Source: Eutypella sp. D-1 (taxonomy: Eukaryota; Ascomycota; Sordariomycetes; Xylariales; Diatrypaceae). From it: 64,000 nucleotides of DNA. Under the pieces are notes generated by a model, which was not told the origin of the DNA, did not search any database, and saw only the letters and a list, made by a program, of their open reading frames with translations. Made by a program: the position numbers and the translations under genes. Positions 1-11,429 of the stretch are shown in pieces. Positions within the stretch are counted from its first letter, which is position 1. Every line of letters starts with the position of its first letter. The DNA is taken from the NCBI GenBank assembly GCA_023313575.1, contig JAJTTP010000004.1:248001-312000 (forward strand), given 5' to 3'.

Positions 1-360
1 TCCTGAAGGCCCTTGGACCCGGTACGCGGATCATCCAGCATCAAGATGGCCCAGCAATGGTGATCAAGTATAGCTATCAGAAGAAGATCAAGCCTGACGA
101 AGTGACAGTCATGCGTCTGGTCCGCAAGAAGACGACAATTCCCGTCCCCGAGGTGCACAGTTGGACAGATAGGTCGATCACCATGGGCTTTATTCGAATG
201 TGCGCAGTTAAAGAAAGCATGAGACACCCTATAACGGAGCAGCGTTTGCCAGCATCGGCGGCCGGCTCCGCGATTGCATCGGCCAGTTGCAAGCCATTGA
301 GGACAAGATTGTCGGCGGCGTGGTTGGGGTCTAGCTATCGACTATAAACCATTTATTTGA
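1..360 (+). pseudogene. Decayed phosphotransferase (APH/kinase-like) fragment
   Basis: An open frame runs in from the window edge. It encodes a stretch typical of the fungal aminoglycoside-phosphotransferase-like family: a VIKY beta-strand with the ATP-site lysine, then MRLVRKKTTIPVPEVHSW and ITMGFI. After about position 215 this frame loses the family pattern. The expected continuation appears in another frame at 245-319 (GGRLRDCIGQLQAIEDKIVGG) and the next block (AIDYKPF) in a third frame from 334, past an in-frame TAG at 332. At least two indels and a stop therefore break the gene. I infer a dead copy; an intron cannot explain both shifts. The 5' part lies outside the window, so a sequencing or assembly error cannot be excluded. 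Confidence 0.62.
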
Positions 361-1303
361 GAGAGAGAGTGGAACAAATGGCTTTTGGGGGCTATCACCG
401 ACCGCCCCCATGTACTAGCCCGTGCGCCGTATGGTGAAGACCCAGCTCCGGAGAGACCACCGCATAGTGCTCGCTCACGGCAAAATGCACGGGCACCGAC
501 ATCCTCGTGCATGATATCCGTCTTTGCTGCCCTGCTGACCTGGGAATACGCCAGCTTCTACCCAGAACGAACATATCGAGTTCCTCAGGGGCTCCGCACG
601 GCGCTCTCCGATACAACGGCTGCTGCGGAGCCCCTGCTGGATAGCTCTTCCCTCGTCGCTACGACGCCGAGTTAATGTCGGGGAATAAACCAGGGCTCGG
701 TCTCGGAACATCATTTAAGACTCCGTGGGAATACTAGGTAGTTCTTGCTCATTCTGCACAGACAATCTTGTGAAATCTTGCACTGACCAACCCTCCGGGG
801 TCGTATAGCAAGACGTGCTTGTGTAAGTAAGCAAGGGAGGACCAATAGACAGCCGTTCCTATTTACTGCCAACCCTGCCTTGCCCGCCTCGGCATTCTCA
901 TTGCTCCGAGCAGCGGGTTTTAGTGGGACCCCAATACCGGAAGGGGCCCCCATAATCCGCTCCATTGATGTCCGGGTGTTCGCCCGTGACAGAAACGTAA
1001 CTAGAAAGCAGCAGCTTTGTGAACCGGATTGCCGATTTCAATCCTTATAAAGATTTTTTCTCACCTGGCACACGTATTCCATGATTGAAAATACTCTCCG
1101 CAGTCGGGGAAAAACTTCTTTCGAATCAACATGGATTGCGCTTCACCATGAGTTGACCTCAGTCGCCATATTTACAACCAACCGACCCTACGCCTCTTTC
1201 ACCCAATATCAATCAATAGATTTCATCGAACAACCCATCCAACATTCTTACCTATACACATATAATACAACCCTGCTATTAACACAATCCATCAACAACA
1301 ATC
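361..1303. other. Intergenic; upstream region of the NmrA-like gene
   Basis: No convincing coding frame. A TATA-like element (ttataaa) lies at 1046-1052. A C/A-rich, pyrimidine-biased leader follows at about 1190-1303 and ends in a good start context (aacaatcATGG). Confidence 0.5.
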
Positions 1304-2305
1304 ATGGTCAAAGCCCTAATCATCGGCGCAACGGGCCAGCAAGGCGGCGCGACGGCCCGAGCACTACTCGGGGCCGGACACGAGGTGCACGCGCTGACGC
1401 GGGACCCGACGTCTGCGGCGGCGCGGGCACTCGCAGGGCAGGGTGCGACGCTGTTCAAGGGCAACACGAACGACAAGGCGAGTCTCGAGGCGGCGGCCGC
1501 CGGCACTAGCGCGGTGTTCTTCGCGTCGCTGCCGTCGCTCGAGGATATGGGCGAGGAGGTGATCGGGGCGCGGAACATCGTCGCCGCCGCCATCGCAGAG
1601 CGCAGTACCGTCCGCCACCTCGTCTACAGCACCACGTACGCGACGGATAGGGTCTGCGCTGGCGGGCTCGAGCTCTGGGACCGCAACGCCTTCATGAAGA
1701 CGTACTGGGAGAACAAGATCAAGGGCGAGGAGGCAGTGCGGGCCGCCGCCGCCTCTACCCCTCCATCCGGCAACGATGGCGTCGACGACGCCCCCAAGCT
1801 CACCTACACGATCCTCCGACCCGTGGAGTTCATGAGCAACTTCGTGCCGCCGCTAGCGAGTTACCAGTTCCCGGACATGACCTCGGCAACGGGGACATGG
1901 GAGTCGGCGTTCCCGGCGGACTTCGCGAACCTGTACGTGGATCCTCGGGACGTGGGGCGCGTGGCGGCCGCGGCAATCGTGGACCCGGCGCGCTGGGCCG
2001 GCCGGGAGGTCGACGTCGTCGGGGACCGCGTCGCGGTCGGCGAGGTGGTGGAGATGGTGGGACGCGCGGCGGGTCGCGCGCTGCGCCTGCACTCGCTGTC
2101 CCGCGACGAGGCCCTCAGGCGCGGCGAGCATGAGAACCTCTTGCTCATCGGCCAGCTGCTGCGCATGGACATCGCGGCCCGCGACCCCGGGTACGCCGAG
2201 AGACCGCTGGAAGACTTCGGTTTGGCGCAACCGTTCAGGACCCTGGCGGAGTTCCTCGAAGACCGGAAGGAGGTTGTTGCCGAGGCCTACAGGAATGTAG
2301 AGTAG
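1304..2305 (+). CDS. NmrA-like NAD(P)-binding Rossmann-fold protein
   Basis: A single exon encodes 333 residues, the usual length for NmrA-like atypical short-chain dehydrogenases. The N-terminus is a Rossmann nucleotide-binding loop, GATGQQGG at residues 8-15 (GxxGxxG), followed by the beta2 region HALTRDP. The central HLVYSTTYATDR strand and the later TILRPVEFMSNFVPP segment are characteristic of NmrA/HSCARG proteins. The active-site tyrosine of true short-chain dehydrogenases is not evident, so a redox-sensing or NAD(P)-binding regulatory role is as likely as catalysis. The ATG sits in a good fungal context and no upstream in-frame ATG fits the fold better. The gene is very GC-rich compared with its flanks. 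Family assignment is firm; substrate or partner is unknown. Confidence 0.88.
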   Translation: MVKALIIGATGQQGGATARALLGAGHEVHALTRDPTSAAARALAGQGATLFKGNTNDKASLEAAAAGTSAVFFASLPSLEDMGEEVIGARNIVAAAIAERSTVRHLVYSTTYATDRVCAGGLELWDRNAFMKTYWENKIKGEEAVRAAAASTPPSGNDGVDDAPKLTYTILRPVEFMSNFVPPLASYQFPDMTSATGTWESAFPADFANLYVDPRDVGRVAAAAIVDPARWAGREVDVVGDRVAVGEVVEMVGRAAGRALRLHSLSRDEALRRGEHENLLLIGQLLRMDIAARDPGYAERPLEDFGLAQPFRTLAEFLEDRKEVVAEAYRNVE

Positions 2306-5053
2306 GTAGAGCAGACGGTAGGGCAACTCATATGTAGTATAGCTTGGATGTGAGATTTGGCTTGGAATTTTCCTCAATGCTGGGTAGTCACTAGACAGGC
2401 AGTCCCAGTCCTGCATCTCAGTCTCAAATCAGGAACCCGGAGAAATTCCTCATGCGTCAACATTAGTGCCACTCCTTGCATCTGTGTCGTTTCTGTCTGC
2501 TTCGAAGTTGGGAAACCTATTGGTCCAATTCAGTAAATGCAAGCCTGTCCATTGGTAGCGGCCGCCCCGGCGTTGAGGTCCTCGGGACGCCCGCAGTAGG
2601 TACCGCATATGTAGGCGGTTGCTTGTTCGACGCTATCTTCTTGCGGGAGTTGCCGGGGGTTGCTTGGGCATTCCCGCATTAGAGGATTCCGGCAATTAAT
2701 CCCTCCGTCACGTGCTTCCATACTTATATAAAGTTGGTTTTGTATTTCAGCACTGAACACCTACATACTACTAAAATGTTAATATGTTTGTATAAATACC
2801 TACCCCAGGGATGGGGTTTATACTTAAATACATTTACACAAACCGCCATAACTAGTCCCTCGCTCGATACATAAGGAGTTGGAGCTCGGAGGGGAAGGAG
2901 AAACAAGGACAACAAAGCACCCTGGTTCTCGACCCGAGCGCGAGGCGCTAAAATAAATCCATGGAGAAAAAGGGGCAGGCTAATGCAAAATCGCACGCCG
3001 GAGAAAAAAAGAGAAGAAGAAAAGGAAGCAAAACGAAGCCGAACGAGGAAGGGGATTATCGCAATTCTAACAACCCGCGTCTTGGAGGTCCTTCGGGAGG
3101 GAGGGAGGGCATAGGTAATCCTGCGAAGACCTTGTACTTGTAAAACAATGTATGCTGCACCCTGGGATAAGCACCTGCGCCTGGGCAGGCAGGAACCCAA
3201 TACTGATAGATGTTGGAATCTGTAGAAGCCGTTTAAAGTTCTAGTCACCAATAAGGCGGCAAGGCTAATGTGCGCCTAGCCTAACGTCCCCCACATTCGA
3301 ACTGGCCTCCTACATAAGTACACGGGACGTGGCGGAGAAGGAATAGATAAGGGAAAAAAGACAAGAACGGCACACCGGTGGAGTGGGGAGGTAACCTTTG
3401 GTCTCCTCAAGAAGACGCTGGGATGGAGAGAGAGAGATGGAGAGAGAGACACACACACACTCACACACACCCACACCAAGTATCTCAGCCTCAAAGGACG
3501 TCCTTTCCCCCTCTCCCCATCACACCTATTCAAATCAAGGCCAAGGAAGCCGCTCTCCAGCCCCCGGCCGCCGTCGACTCGGTTCACACCGGTGATGCAG
3601 CAGGCGCTATGCCATGGGACAACCAGCAATAAGCGCAAGAATCACAAATCAGGGCATGCGGGCTTACCTAAGTAGTTAGCCGGGTTAGCACTGGCGCTAG
3701 CCTCATGTACTTAGTTCGGCCGCTCTGTGTTCGTTTTTAGCGTTTCCGAAGCGAACGCTTGGAACTTGGAAAGCGCCCTTTTCCCTTTTTTTTTTTTGGC
3801 CCGCGGGACATTTTTTTACTATGACATACCCCTTCACAAGGGCCACTGCTATAGATACTAGACTACTTAGGGGTCTAGTTTGGTGTGAGCTAGGCAGGCC
3901 ATCTCGTCATATTACATACATACAAATATCTACATATATACATACACATATATACATTCATGGCCAGGTATCGTAGTAGGGCAAGGTAGGTCACTTTGCT
4001 TTATGTAGACAGAAGATGTTCGGATATATACACGTTAGTTGGGTCTTCCTATCGTCGTTTCTTGCTTCCCCGTTCTTCTCCCTTCTTTCTCCCCTTCTTC
4101 TCCTTCCGCTTACCCTTAAGGCCATTTTCACCTTCCCAACACAGCATTCTTCGGCTTCTCCTTCTACTAAGGAAGAACAAGTACACGAGGGTTCTTCCTT
4201 CCTAAGAAGTGTAGAGTAGAAGAGGAGACCCGGGAGAATATCTATCTAGGTAGGTGGAACCCTTTTTTTACTTATACTCCGAACTGGGTACATGTATATT
4301 GTACATTCTACCTACATCCGATACCCGTGTCTTGGTACCCCCCGGACCGTGTCTTGGTATACCCTCTTTCTGTTCTTTTCTTCTTCTCCATTCGCTAGGA
4401 GCACAAGAAAATAAGGGGGGTGGTGGCGTCATAGCTTTTTTTCTTATTTTATTCTCCCTCTCATTTTTTTTCTAGGCCCTTTCCCCATATTGGGGGTCTT
4501 CTGCTTTTTTCTTAGGCTGCTTCTCACCGCACAGCCATACAGCATAGCAAAACCAGTAGCGTAGTGTAGAAACGGCACCGCAACACCCGCACCGCACCAC
4601 CCGCACCGCATCGCCGAGTTGAGTTGTGTGCCTTGTGCCCGCAGCCAACCCTCCCGCTACTTCCCATTCTTTCCCTCTCCTTTTTTCCCCTCCCCCTTTT
4701 CCAACCCCCATCCATTCCCAACCTAGGCTCCGAGTAACCGACCCCCCGAGAAAGAGCAAAAAGAGAGAAGAAGAGTCCCGACGACACCCCGACGACGCCC
4801 GCCTCTTCGTTACACGCATAAGTCCCGAATATCATATATGTGTGCATACCTACCTAAAAGGTACTTATCTACGTAGGTATATATACGGACGGATATAAAT
4901 TCCCCCCCGGGCTGGTCTTATTATATGCAACGCACACATCCGCGTAACATCCACGCACATCCACACGGAAGTACATTAGACGTCATACATATATATATAT
5001 ATATATATATACATACCTAGGTATATATATACATATATATATATAACCGCTGC
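2306..5053. other. Long intergenic region with simple repeats
   Basis: I see no credible gene in these 2.7 kb. It holds purine-rich and CA-rich microsatellite tracts (for example GAGA then CACA at about 3426-3472), poly-T and CT-rich stretches around 4060-4480, and short GGTAGGTA-type motifs. The final 65 bp before the next gene are an AT dinucleotide repeat. Confidence 0.5.
4989..5046. repeat. AT dinucleotide microsatellite abutting a start codon
   Basis: An (AT)11 run at 4989-5010 is followed by two shorter TA-rich runs, ending 8 bp before the ATG at 5054. It occupies the expected core promoter or leader of the downstream hydrolase, so length changes could alter its expression. This is inference. 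Confidence 0.9.
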
Positions 5054-6484
5054 ATGATGGGTGTAGCCTTCTACCCCGCGTCCAAGCCTTTCACGTCACG
5101 GAATTGTAAGAATAAGATCAACAAGAATATCAGGAGCAAGATCCACCACAATAACGGTGGCGCCAACACCAGTGCCAGTGCCAGTGGCAACGACAAAAAC
5201 AGTAGGAGTAACAACAATAAAGATACCCAGAGACATGCCGGCAAGGCAGCGAAGAGTAGCGGCGGCGACAACCGAGATGCGGGGGAGGAAAAGCACGATA
5301 ACAACGATGACGAGGACGAGGACAACGTGACTGAGGAGGACGACGAGGATGACGAGGAGGAGAAGAACATCGAGCTGAGTCGGAAGAACGCCGGCGTACT
5401 GGTGATCCCCGGTGGCGGGTACAGTTTCGTGTCACTGGACTACGAGGGCGCCGATACCGTGCGCTGGCTTAACGCCCGCGGCTTCGACGCCTGGGTCCTC
5501 GACTATACCACGACCTGCACCGCTGCCGCACCGCTCTATCCCGCGCCCCTCGACGAGGCCGCCGACGCTGTCCGCGCCGTTCGCGCCCGCATCGATAGGC
5601 AGCTGCGCCGGAAAAAGAGGGGCGAGAGGCGCCAGCAGAAGCAGCAGCAACAGCAACAGAAAGGAAAGCAGCCCGCTGGCGCCGCTGGCGACGGTGACGA
5701 GGGCAAGGACAAGGATTCCACGACGACATCGACGACGGCGACCTCCGCATCCGCATCCACATCCGCGTCCAAATCGACCACGACGACGGCGACGCCCCCG
5801 TACCGGCTGGGCCTGTGGGGGTTCTCGGCGGGCGCGCACCTGGCGGCCCTGACGCTGACGCGGCCAGACCTCGAGCCGCTCCTCGACTTTGCCGTGCTGG
5901 CCTACCCCGTAGTCTCGATGACAGCGGAGGACAACGACGGCGATATCGTAGTCGCGCACCTGGGGTCACGCCGCAACCTACTAGGCGACGGCAGCACAGG
6001 GTCCTCGGGCGACTTCGTGGCCACTGCACTACCGCCGACCCCATCTCCATCCTCCCTCCACGTTCGCTCTTTCCCCGCCAAGTCCCTCCTGCAGGCGTCA
6101 AGCTGGCGGCCCGACGAGGGCGAGGAGGGCGGCGAGAGCGAAGAGGGCGACGGCGAGGGCGGCCACGGCGGGCACGGCACCGGCGAACCTAGCGCTAGCG
6201 CGCACCACCACGTGGCGGAGCTGCAGCGGCGGATGTCGCCGCACCGCGGCGTGGGTCCGCGAACCCCGCCCGCCTTCATCTTCCACACGGCCAACGACCC
6301 CGCCGTCCCCGTGCAGAACGCCCTCCTCTTCGCCGGCGCCATGGCCCGCCACGCCCGCCCCTTCCAGCTCCTCGTCCTCCCCGACGGGCCCCACGGAATC
6401 TCCCTAGCCGTCGACGACCCCAAGCTAAGTTGGACCCCCGAGCTCGAGAGGTGGCTGCGCTACTCCATCGGCGTCATGAGGTGA
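5054..6484 (+). CDS. Alpha/beta hydrolase (BD-FAE/esterase-lipase type) with low-complexity inserts
   Basis: One exon of 476 residues, starting at tandem ATGs (5054/5057). The fold is clear. The oxyanion-hole motif IPGGGY is at 118-123, the nucleophile elbow GFSAG at 256-260 puts the catalytic serine at 258, HTANDPAVPV gives the acid Asp415, and DGPHG gives His447. No signal peptide is seen. Three low-complexity blocks are unusual: residues about 20-105 (N/K/S then D/E-rich), about 185-248 (poly-Gln then Ser/Thr, falling between the fold's first strands and the nucleophile elbow), and about 360-388 (E/G/H). The frame stays open through all of them and I found no good GT-AG pair that would remove them. 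Family relatives are mostly 250-350 residues. Likely an intracellular esterase; the substrate is unknown. Confidence 0.8.
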   Translation: MMGVAFYPASKPFTSRNCKNKINKNIRSKIHHNNGGANTSASASGNDKNSRSNNNKDTQRHAGKAAKSSGGDNRDAGEEKHDNNDDEDEDNVTEEDDEDDEEEKNIELSRKNAGVLVIPGGGYSFVSLDYEGADTVRWLNARGFDAWVLDYTTTCTAAAPLYPAPLDEAADAVRAVRARIDRQLRRKKRGERRQQKQQQQQQKGKQPAGAAGDGDEGKDKDSTTTSTTATSASASTSASKSTTTTATPPYRLGLWGFSAGAHLAALTLTRPDLEPLLDFAVLAYPVVSMTAEDNDGDIVVAHLGSRRNLLGDGSTGSSGDFVATALPPTPSPSSLHVRSFPAKSLLQASSWRPDEGEEGGESEEGDGEGGHGGHGTGEPSASAHHHVAELQRRMSPHRGVGPRTPPAFIFHTANDPAVPVQNALLFAGAMARHARPFQLLVLPDGPHGISLAVDDPKLSWTPELERWLRYSIGVMR

Positions 6485-8699
6485 AAGGAAGAAGGTATTT
6501 GGAGAGAGAGAGGTGATGATGGACGGGAAGGGGTTTTTTCTCTTCGCATTTTGTTTTTCTTCCTACTCTTTTTTTTATTTCTCATCCCTTATCTTTCCCC
6601 ACCTTTTACTTTTTTTCGCCACGTTTTTCCATATGGACGATTTTGAATGACGCAGTCAGGAAGGGAAAGAGGCTTGCAGATAAGAGATGCCATGTGGGGG
6701 CGGGAGGAGGTTTCTAGGAATGTGCATACCGTGTGCGTATTGCTTGCTTGCTTGCCTAGCATGTATGTGTTTGTGTTTGTGTCTTGGGGAGCCGCTGTAG
6801 GTGAAGAGACGAGAGAGAGGGACTCAGCTTACCGTTTGGATTTGGGCTGATTGATTGGTGGGCGGGATGATATAACGACTCGACGAACCATGATGAGGTG
6901 GCTATATGGGTGGCTCCCCCCCTTTCTTTGCTTTCTTCTCTTCCTTTTCTCATCATGATGGCCCCCTTGCATTTGGTGATTGTAAAGAGGGAAGGGTAAC
7001 AGGTACAGCACAGCATATCCCCCGTCTTCCGGCCTCATACCATACTTCATCTTGGTGTACCATCGCGCATTTTGTTGGCATTGTTACTGGAGTTTTGTGT
7101 CTTTCTTCATGTTGTTGTTGTCTGTTTTTCTTAAAGTCGGGAGAATATCTACCCTCCCGCCTAACGATAGGCAATGTTTCTGTTCCGCTTTTGCACAGCC
7201 TGCGGTGCTTTTTATTCCAATCGTACCTCGTAAGGTGATTCATTGATGTGTATGGCATGCATGTGCTTGCTTGCGTATATCCGTTATGTGCTGTTCGGGT
7301 TTACCTGTGTGCCTCTCTGAGCCGTCCCTAGCCATATTTTTGCAGCCAAGAGAGTCGAGTGTCCTTAGGTAAGAATATAAGACCTTTACTCTATTCCTCG
7401 AGATACATATAATAAGGGTCGAAGCTTACTTCGGAGATTGCCGTAGCCCGCACAGCGTCATGGAAAGGAGGTAGGTAGGGAGGAATGTAGAAAAGGGGTG
7501 TGTGTGTCGCCATTCATCTTTATATATATATACCTGAGAGCTAGCCAGCCACTTACCCTAGTATGACAAACCGACCGACAGATAGAATAGATGGATAAAA
7601 AAGCGCACGCGCGTCCACCCGACCGATGCGGTCGCATTGATCAATAGATTTATAGTTATACCGCTCTTTTCTATTCCCTCCTCTCCTAATACCATATCAT
7701 GCGCAGGCGCATGCACATATCATGCTGCTGCGACAGATTTTTTTTTTCTCTTTTCCCTCCTTGTTCCACGTCCCACCACCCACCCCCTGACAGACGGTCC
7801 GCGTCCGTCCTGTCATATATCACGTTGCACGACCCAAAAGTCCAAACAAGCCTCTAGAGCTAAACCCCTGTTTTTCTGCTGCAGCTTGCTTTGCATCTCT
7901 CCCGCTCTCTCTCTTTTCTCCCTTTTTTGATATTATAACCCCGCAGTATACTGACGCGGCTGCGCCCGAAAAAATGTGATGGATGGATGGATGCGTATGG
8001 ATGGCTTGTTTGGAATGCAGGCACCGCTCGCTCGTACGTGCATATGCATATATCTATGTACCCCGTGGGACGCATACGTATACTAGACCTAGACCTGAGT
8101 AATACCAAGACGTCCGAGCGGACTTTGCCGATAGGAGCTTTTGACTACATAGGTACCAACCATGTTGCAGATGGCCCATGTTAGTAGATCTAAGACAAGA
8201 CCACGATCATGCACTGAGGTGCAGCTTACTCCCCTGGTATTATGTTTCTTAGAAGCGGCCCAGAGGCAGGTTGGCCGGGAGTTGGTCCTTATATATTTGG
8301 TCTGTAGTTGATCCGGTACGAGGAACTCGCTGTCAGTCTACGAAAGAAGACAAGGGGCGGACAAGAACGAGAAAATGAAACAGACGGACAGAGCCTTCCC
8401 CGAACGTATGCATCTCCTACCTATTACCAACGGGCCGCTTGTGCCATTTCCTTGGCTCATTCATTTTTCCCGTCTACTCGCATCACTCAAATGAACGAAC
8501 AGTATAATACAGGAAGTCTTCAAAGAAAGTCACATCATATCTGGTATGTGCGAATGCGTCGACTATTCAGAACGATTATAAAGGGTTATATCAGTAAGAT
8601 TCTTGACACGGTAATGGACAATTGCATTGACAAATAGAAGGAAAAGGGGGTTCCGTTGGACAACTAATTTTATGATCTTAGGAACCCCTCCTGTTTGGC
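6485..8699. other. Intergenic, no gene recognised
   Basis: Downstream of the hydrolase is a T-rich stretch (6530-6640) that could carry its 3' end signals. The rest contains short spurious frames, TATA-like runs (7525-7535) and tetranucleotide tracts (ggatg near 7977-7993). Nothing here resembles a known protein. Confidence 0.45.
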
Positions 8700-10700
8700 C
8701 CATCACCTCACTCGACGATTATGGTCGCTCAAGGCACCGCCCAAATCTCGAAACAGTCATAGCAACCGAAGCCGTTCCAGCCACGGAGTAGGCGTTACCT
8801 ACTAGTTCCTCATTAAGCAATACCAGCCTTTTCTAGCTTGCATACTCCAGCAGATAGTTACGGTTCGAGTTCCTGGCTATGGGATCGAAAGGTTTCCTTA
8901 AGCTTGAGAGCGGGAACAAGTAAGCTCTGTCTCCGTCGAGGAAGTCTTTGACCGTTCTGTGCAGCCCATTTACCCTCGCAAATGACTGGTGTTCAGTAGG
9001 TTGGAGCATCTACTCTAGGAGTCCAAGCATCGACTGTTGGGCCGGTGATGTATTCTATCAGCGCTGGAGCATGGCCCCCTTCAAACTATTGGGTTTCTGT
9101 AATTCCTCGGTAATACGGTGGTGTGGTCTTCTCGTATGAAGAATAAGGTAAGCTCGGTTGGTGGTACCCAGGTATCTGGCCTCCGGTCGCGGCTCCAGCA
9201 GTCTTGCTTAACGTGCTAAGCCCTAGAAACATTTCGAGATGCCTGCTCAATGTAGCCGGGTCGACGTCACCTAGTATCTTCCGGAAAAGCAAATTCAAGG
9301 TCTCTGGGAAGCAGATCCATTGGAGCTTGGAGATCGTCGATCGTGTCGCCGCCCCTTAACTTTTCCAGCAGTGACGTGTCCACGTGGATTGCCTATTGAA
9401 GGAGACCGGGGAACTTTGTCATCTGTTCGATTAGAGGGTGCGCGTTGACATGCTCGTGTTCCTGTAGTTTCGGAAATATAGTATTTCCAGCCAGCTTATC
9501 CAACGCAACAGCCCCGATATCTCTCAAAGTTAAGTCTTCCGTGGGCAGGGATGGCCGGTTGGCGAAGCACAGCTTGACGGTATCGCCCGTTGTGAGTATG
9601 TCATGAAGGAAGATTCGAGAGTTCATCGTAGTTGCCCTTGAATTCATCCCAACCGTCGATCACCAAGAAGGGATCGCAAGATACCCATCCTAGACATCGA
9701 CAGGGCAGTCAGTACCGGAGTTCCAGAAGAATCAGCCTGTGTAAAGGAGTGGTGCTCTCTGCCAAGGCTCGATCTTAGCTCTGAAGGCGGGAATCGTTTG
9801 ATAGGTATTTCATCAGGGTCGATTCACCGGGAAAACAGCTTGTTCGACCCCGACCATAGGACGAAGTTATCACATTTCCTTCCTAGACTATCGTCATGCG
9901 ATCTGCGAAAAGCCTAGTTGAATACATGCGATGCATCTGAGAAACCTCCTCGACGATCATCATATCTTGGAGGTGTAGGAGCTCGAGAATGTGAGGCTTA
10001 AAAACATTCTCGCATTCATATTTCGCTATGGCCGTCAAGGAGGTTGAGAAGTTGGCAACCGATGCGGAACTGGGGGCCTCTTGACCTTTGACCACGTGAC
10101 GTGCTGTTTCGACGAAGTGCCTCTGATGCTGGCTTCCTGGATGGAGGGACTCTTGGGTTCGGAGAAGTTCTGCTCGATCCCGACATTCCTGTCATCAACA
10201 GTCTCGGTGTACAGGCTTATCCTCTCCTGCAGCAGCTCCGGTAGGATTGAGTTGGTCTGTTGTCGGTAGCTGTCCGGTCTTCTCAGAAGCGTAGCGATGT
10301 CGTTCTCCTTCCACGGGGTTTTCAATGCTTCAAGAAGACTGCCTCAAGCCTTGCCCATGGTGCTGAGCTTCGGTCCTTGGGGTCATTGCAATACTGGAGT
10401 AGCTGCTACCGCTTCAGACGAGGATGGCTGGAGAGCTTTTGCCTGCTTAACGATCCGATCATCCTGGAGCTCGAGCGCTTGTATGATGGTATACAGCTCA
10501 TTGTTTTTCGCAACCCTCCCCGTCCGCTAAGGGGTGGATCTCGCAACTCTTGGAAGGAAGTGAGCCGGATCAGGTCAATCGCTTCCACTACCACTGCCCT
10601 CTGTTCGTCCAAAATTGCAGTACATAAGAAAAAAGAGGGTAAGAATGGTGTAGAGATTGGAAGACGGAACGAGTTTGAAAACTTAGGCGGTGCCCCGTCT
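8700..10700 (-). pseudogene. Degenerate NACHT-type NLR (STAND NTPase) gene
   Basis: Read on the minus strand, fragments of a fungal NACHT protein appear in the right order but in different frames with many stops. First come helical N-terminal pieces (10.62-10.25 kb, e.g. LKTPWKENDIATLLRRPDSYR), then the linker before the P-loop (9.98-9.90 kb, ILELLHLQDMMIVEEVSQMH). Next are the P-loop remnant GESTLMKYL at about 9.80-9.84 kb, where the expected GKS lysine reads as glutamate, and the FFWNSGT block near 9.73 kb. These are followed by the Walker B block FLVIDGWDEFKGN at 9631-9676, the sensor region (VKLCFANRPS) at about 9.55 kb, DPATLSRHLEMFLGLS near 9.26 kb, and the LHRTVKDFL block near 8.91-8.97 kb. 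The order matches the family; the coding potential does not survive. The C-terminal repeats were not identified. Boundaries are approximate. Confidence 0.72.
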
Positions 10701-11231
10701 CGTTTATCTTCACTTACATGAGGCCATCTCGTCATCCACGAATGGAAACGGGGTAGGGCAATGCGGTGCAACTGTTGATCTTATATCACAATGCATACGA
10801 CGTAGATGCGTTGGTGCCAGGGTTGATGGAGACGACTCACACACACATAGACCGGTCTCTCTGCCACAATGAGCTGTGCCACGTGTTGGGGCCATGCACG
10901 GTGATATTATGCCACGCTCATTTCTATTTGCTTCATATCCATCGCCCGTAAGCAGCCACATTTCATAGATACGTGATATCTACTTCACCCTTCATAGATT
11001 TGGGTGCTATGTCGAGCACCATCAATTGTAAAGGCACAAGGCCTGCATCGCGTCCAATACTCCGCAGGGCAACACCAAAAAGGAATCCAACTGTCACATA
11101 TGAATATCATTACCCAGTCATAGATAATAAGGACTGCCTAGTAATATCACTGAAAGGCGGGTTGTCATGAAACCCGAGACGGATCATTTTGTCCGACCTT
11201 AGGCAGCCAACGAGATGCTACTATCGATACC

Positions 11232-11429
11232 ATGGCGGACCTCAACCCGGCCTTCAATGCCATTATGCGTAATCAGGCGCAGACTTGATTCGAACATTGA
11301 GAGGACCCATTGGAATGTCGCCGATAATGAAGATGAATGGAGTCTCGGCTAAGAGAAGCCGACCTCGACTCATTGTCTGAGATGCTTGAGAATGAAAGGG
11401 AACTCGAGAGGCAAATTGGTGCTACTTAG
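11232..11429 (+). pseudogene. Short frameshifted coding remnant, family unknown
   Basis: From an ATG at 11232 three protein-like stretches follow each other in three frames, each ended by a stop: MADLNPAFNAIMRNQAQT, then IERTHWNVADNEDEWSLG, then EADLDSLSEMLENERELE. The acidic, helical character carries through the frame changes, which suggests one former gene broken by indels. I do not recognise the family; a transposon-encoded or heterokaryon-incompatibility origin is possible but unsupported. Confidence 0.35.

Noticed and set aside
8861..8875. tRNA B-box-like sequence (ggttcgagttcc)
   Set aside because: No matching A box, acceptor stem or anticodon arm around it; it falls inside the NLR remnant.
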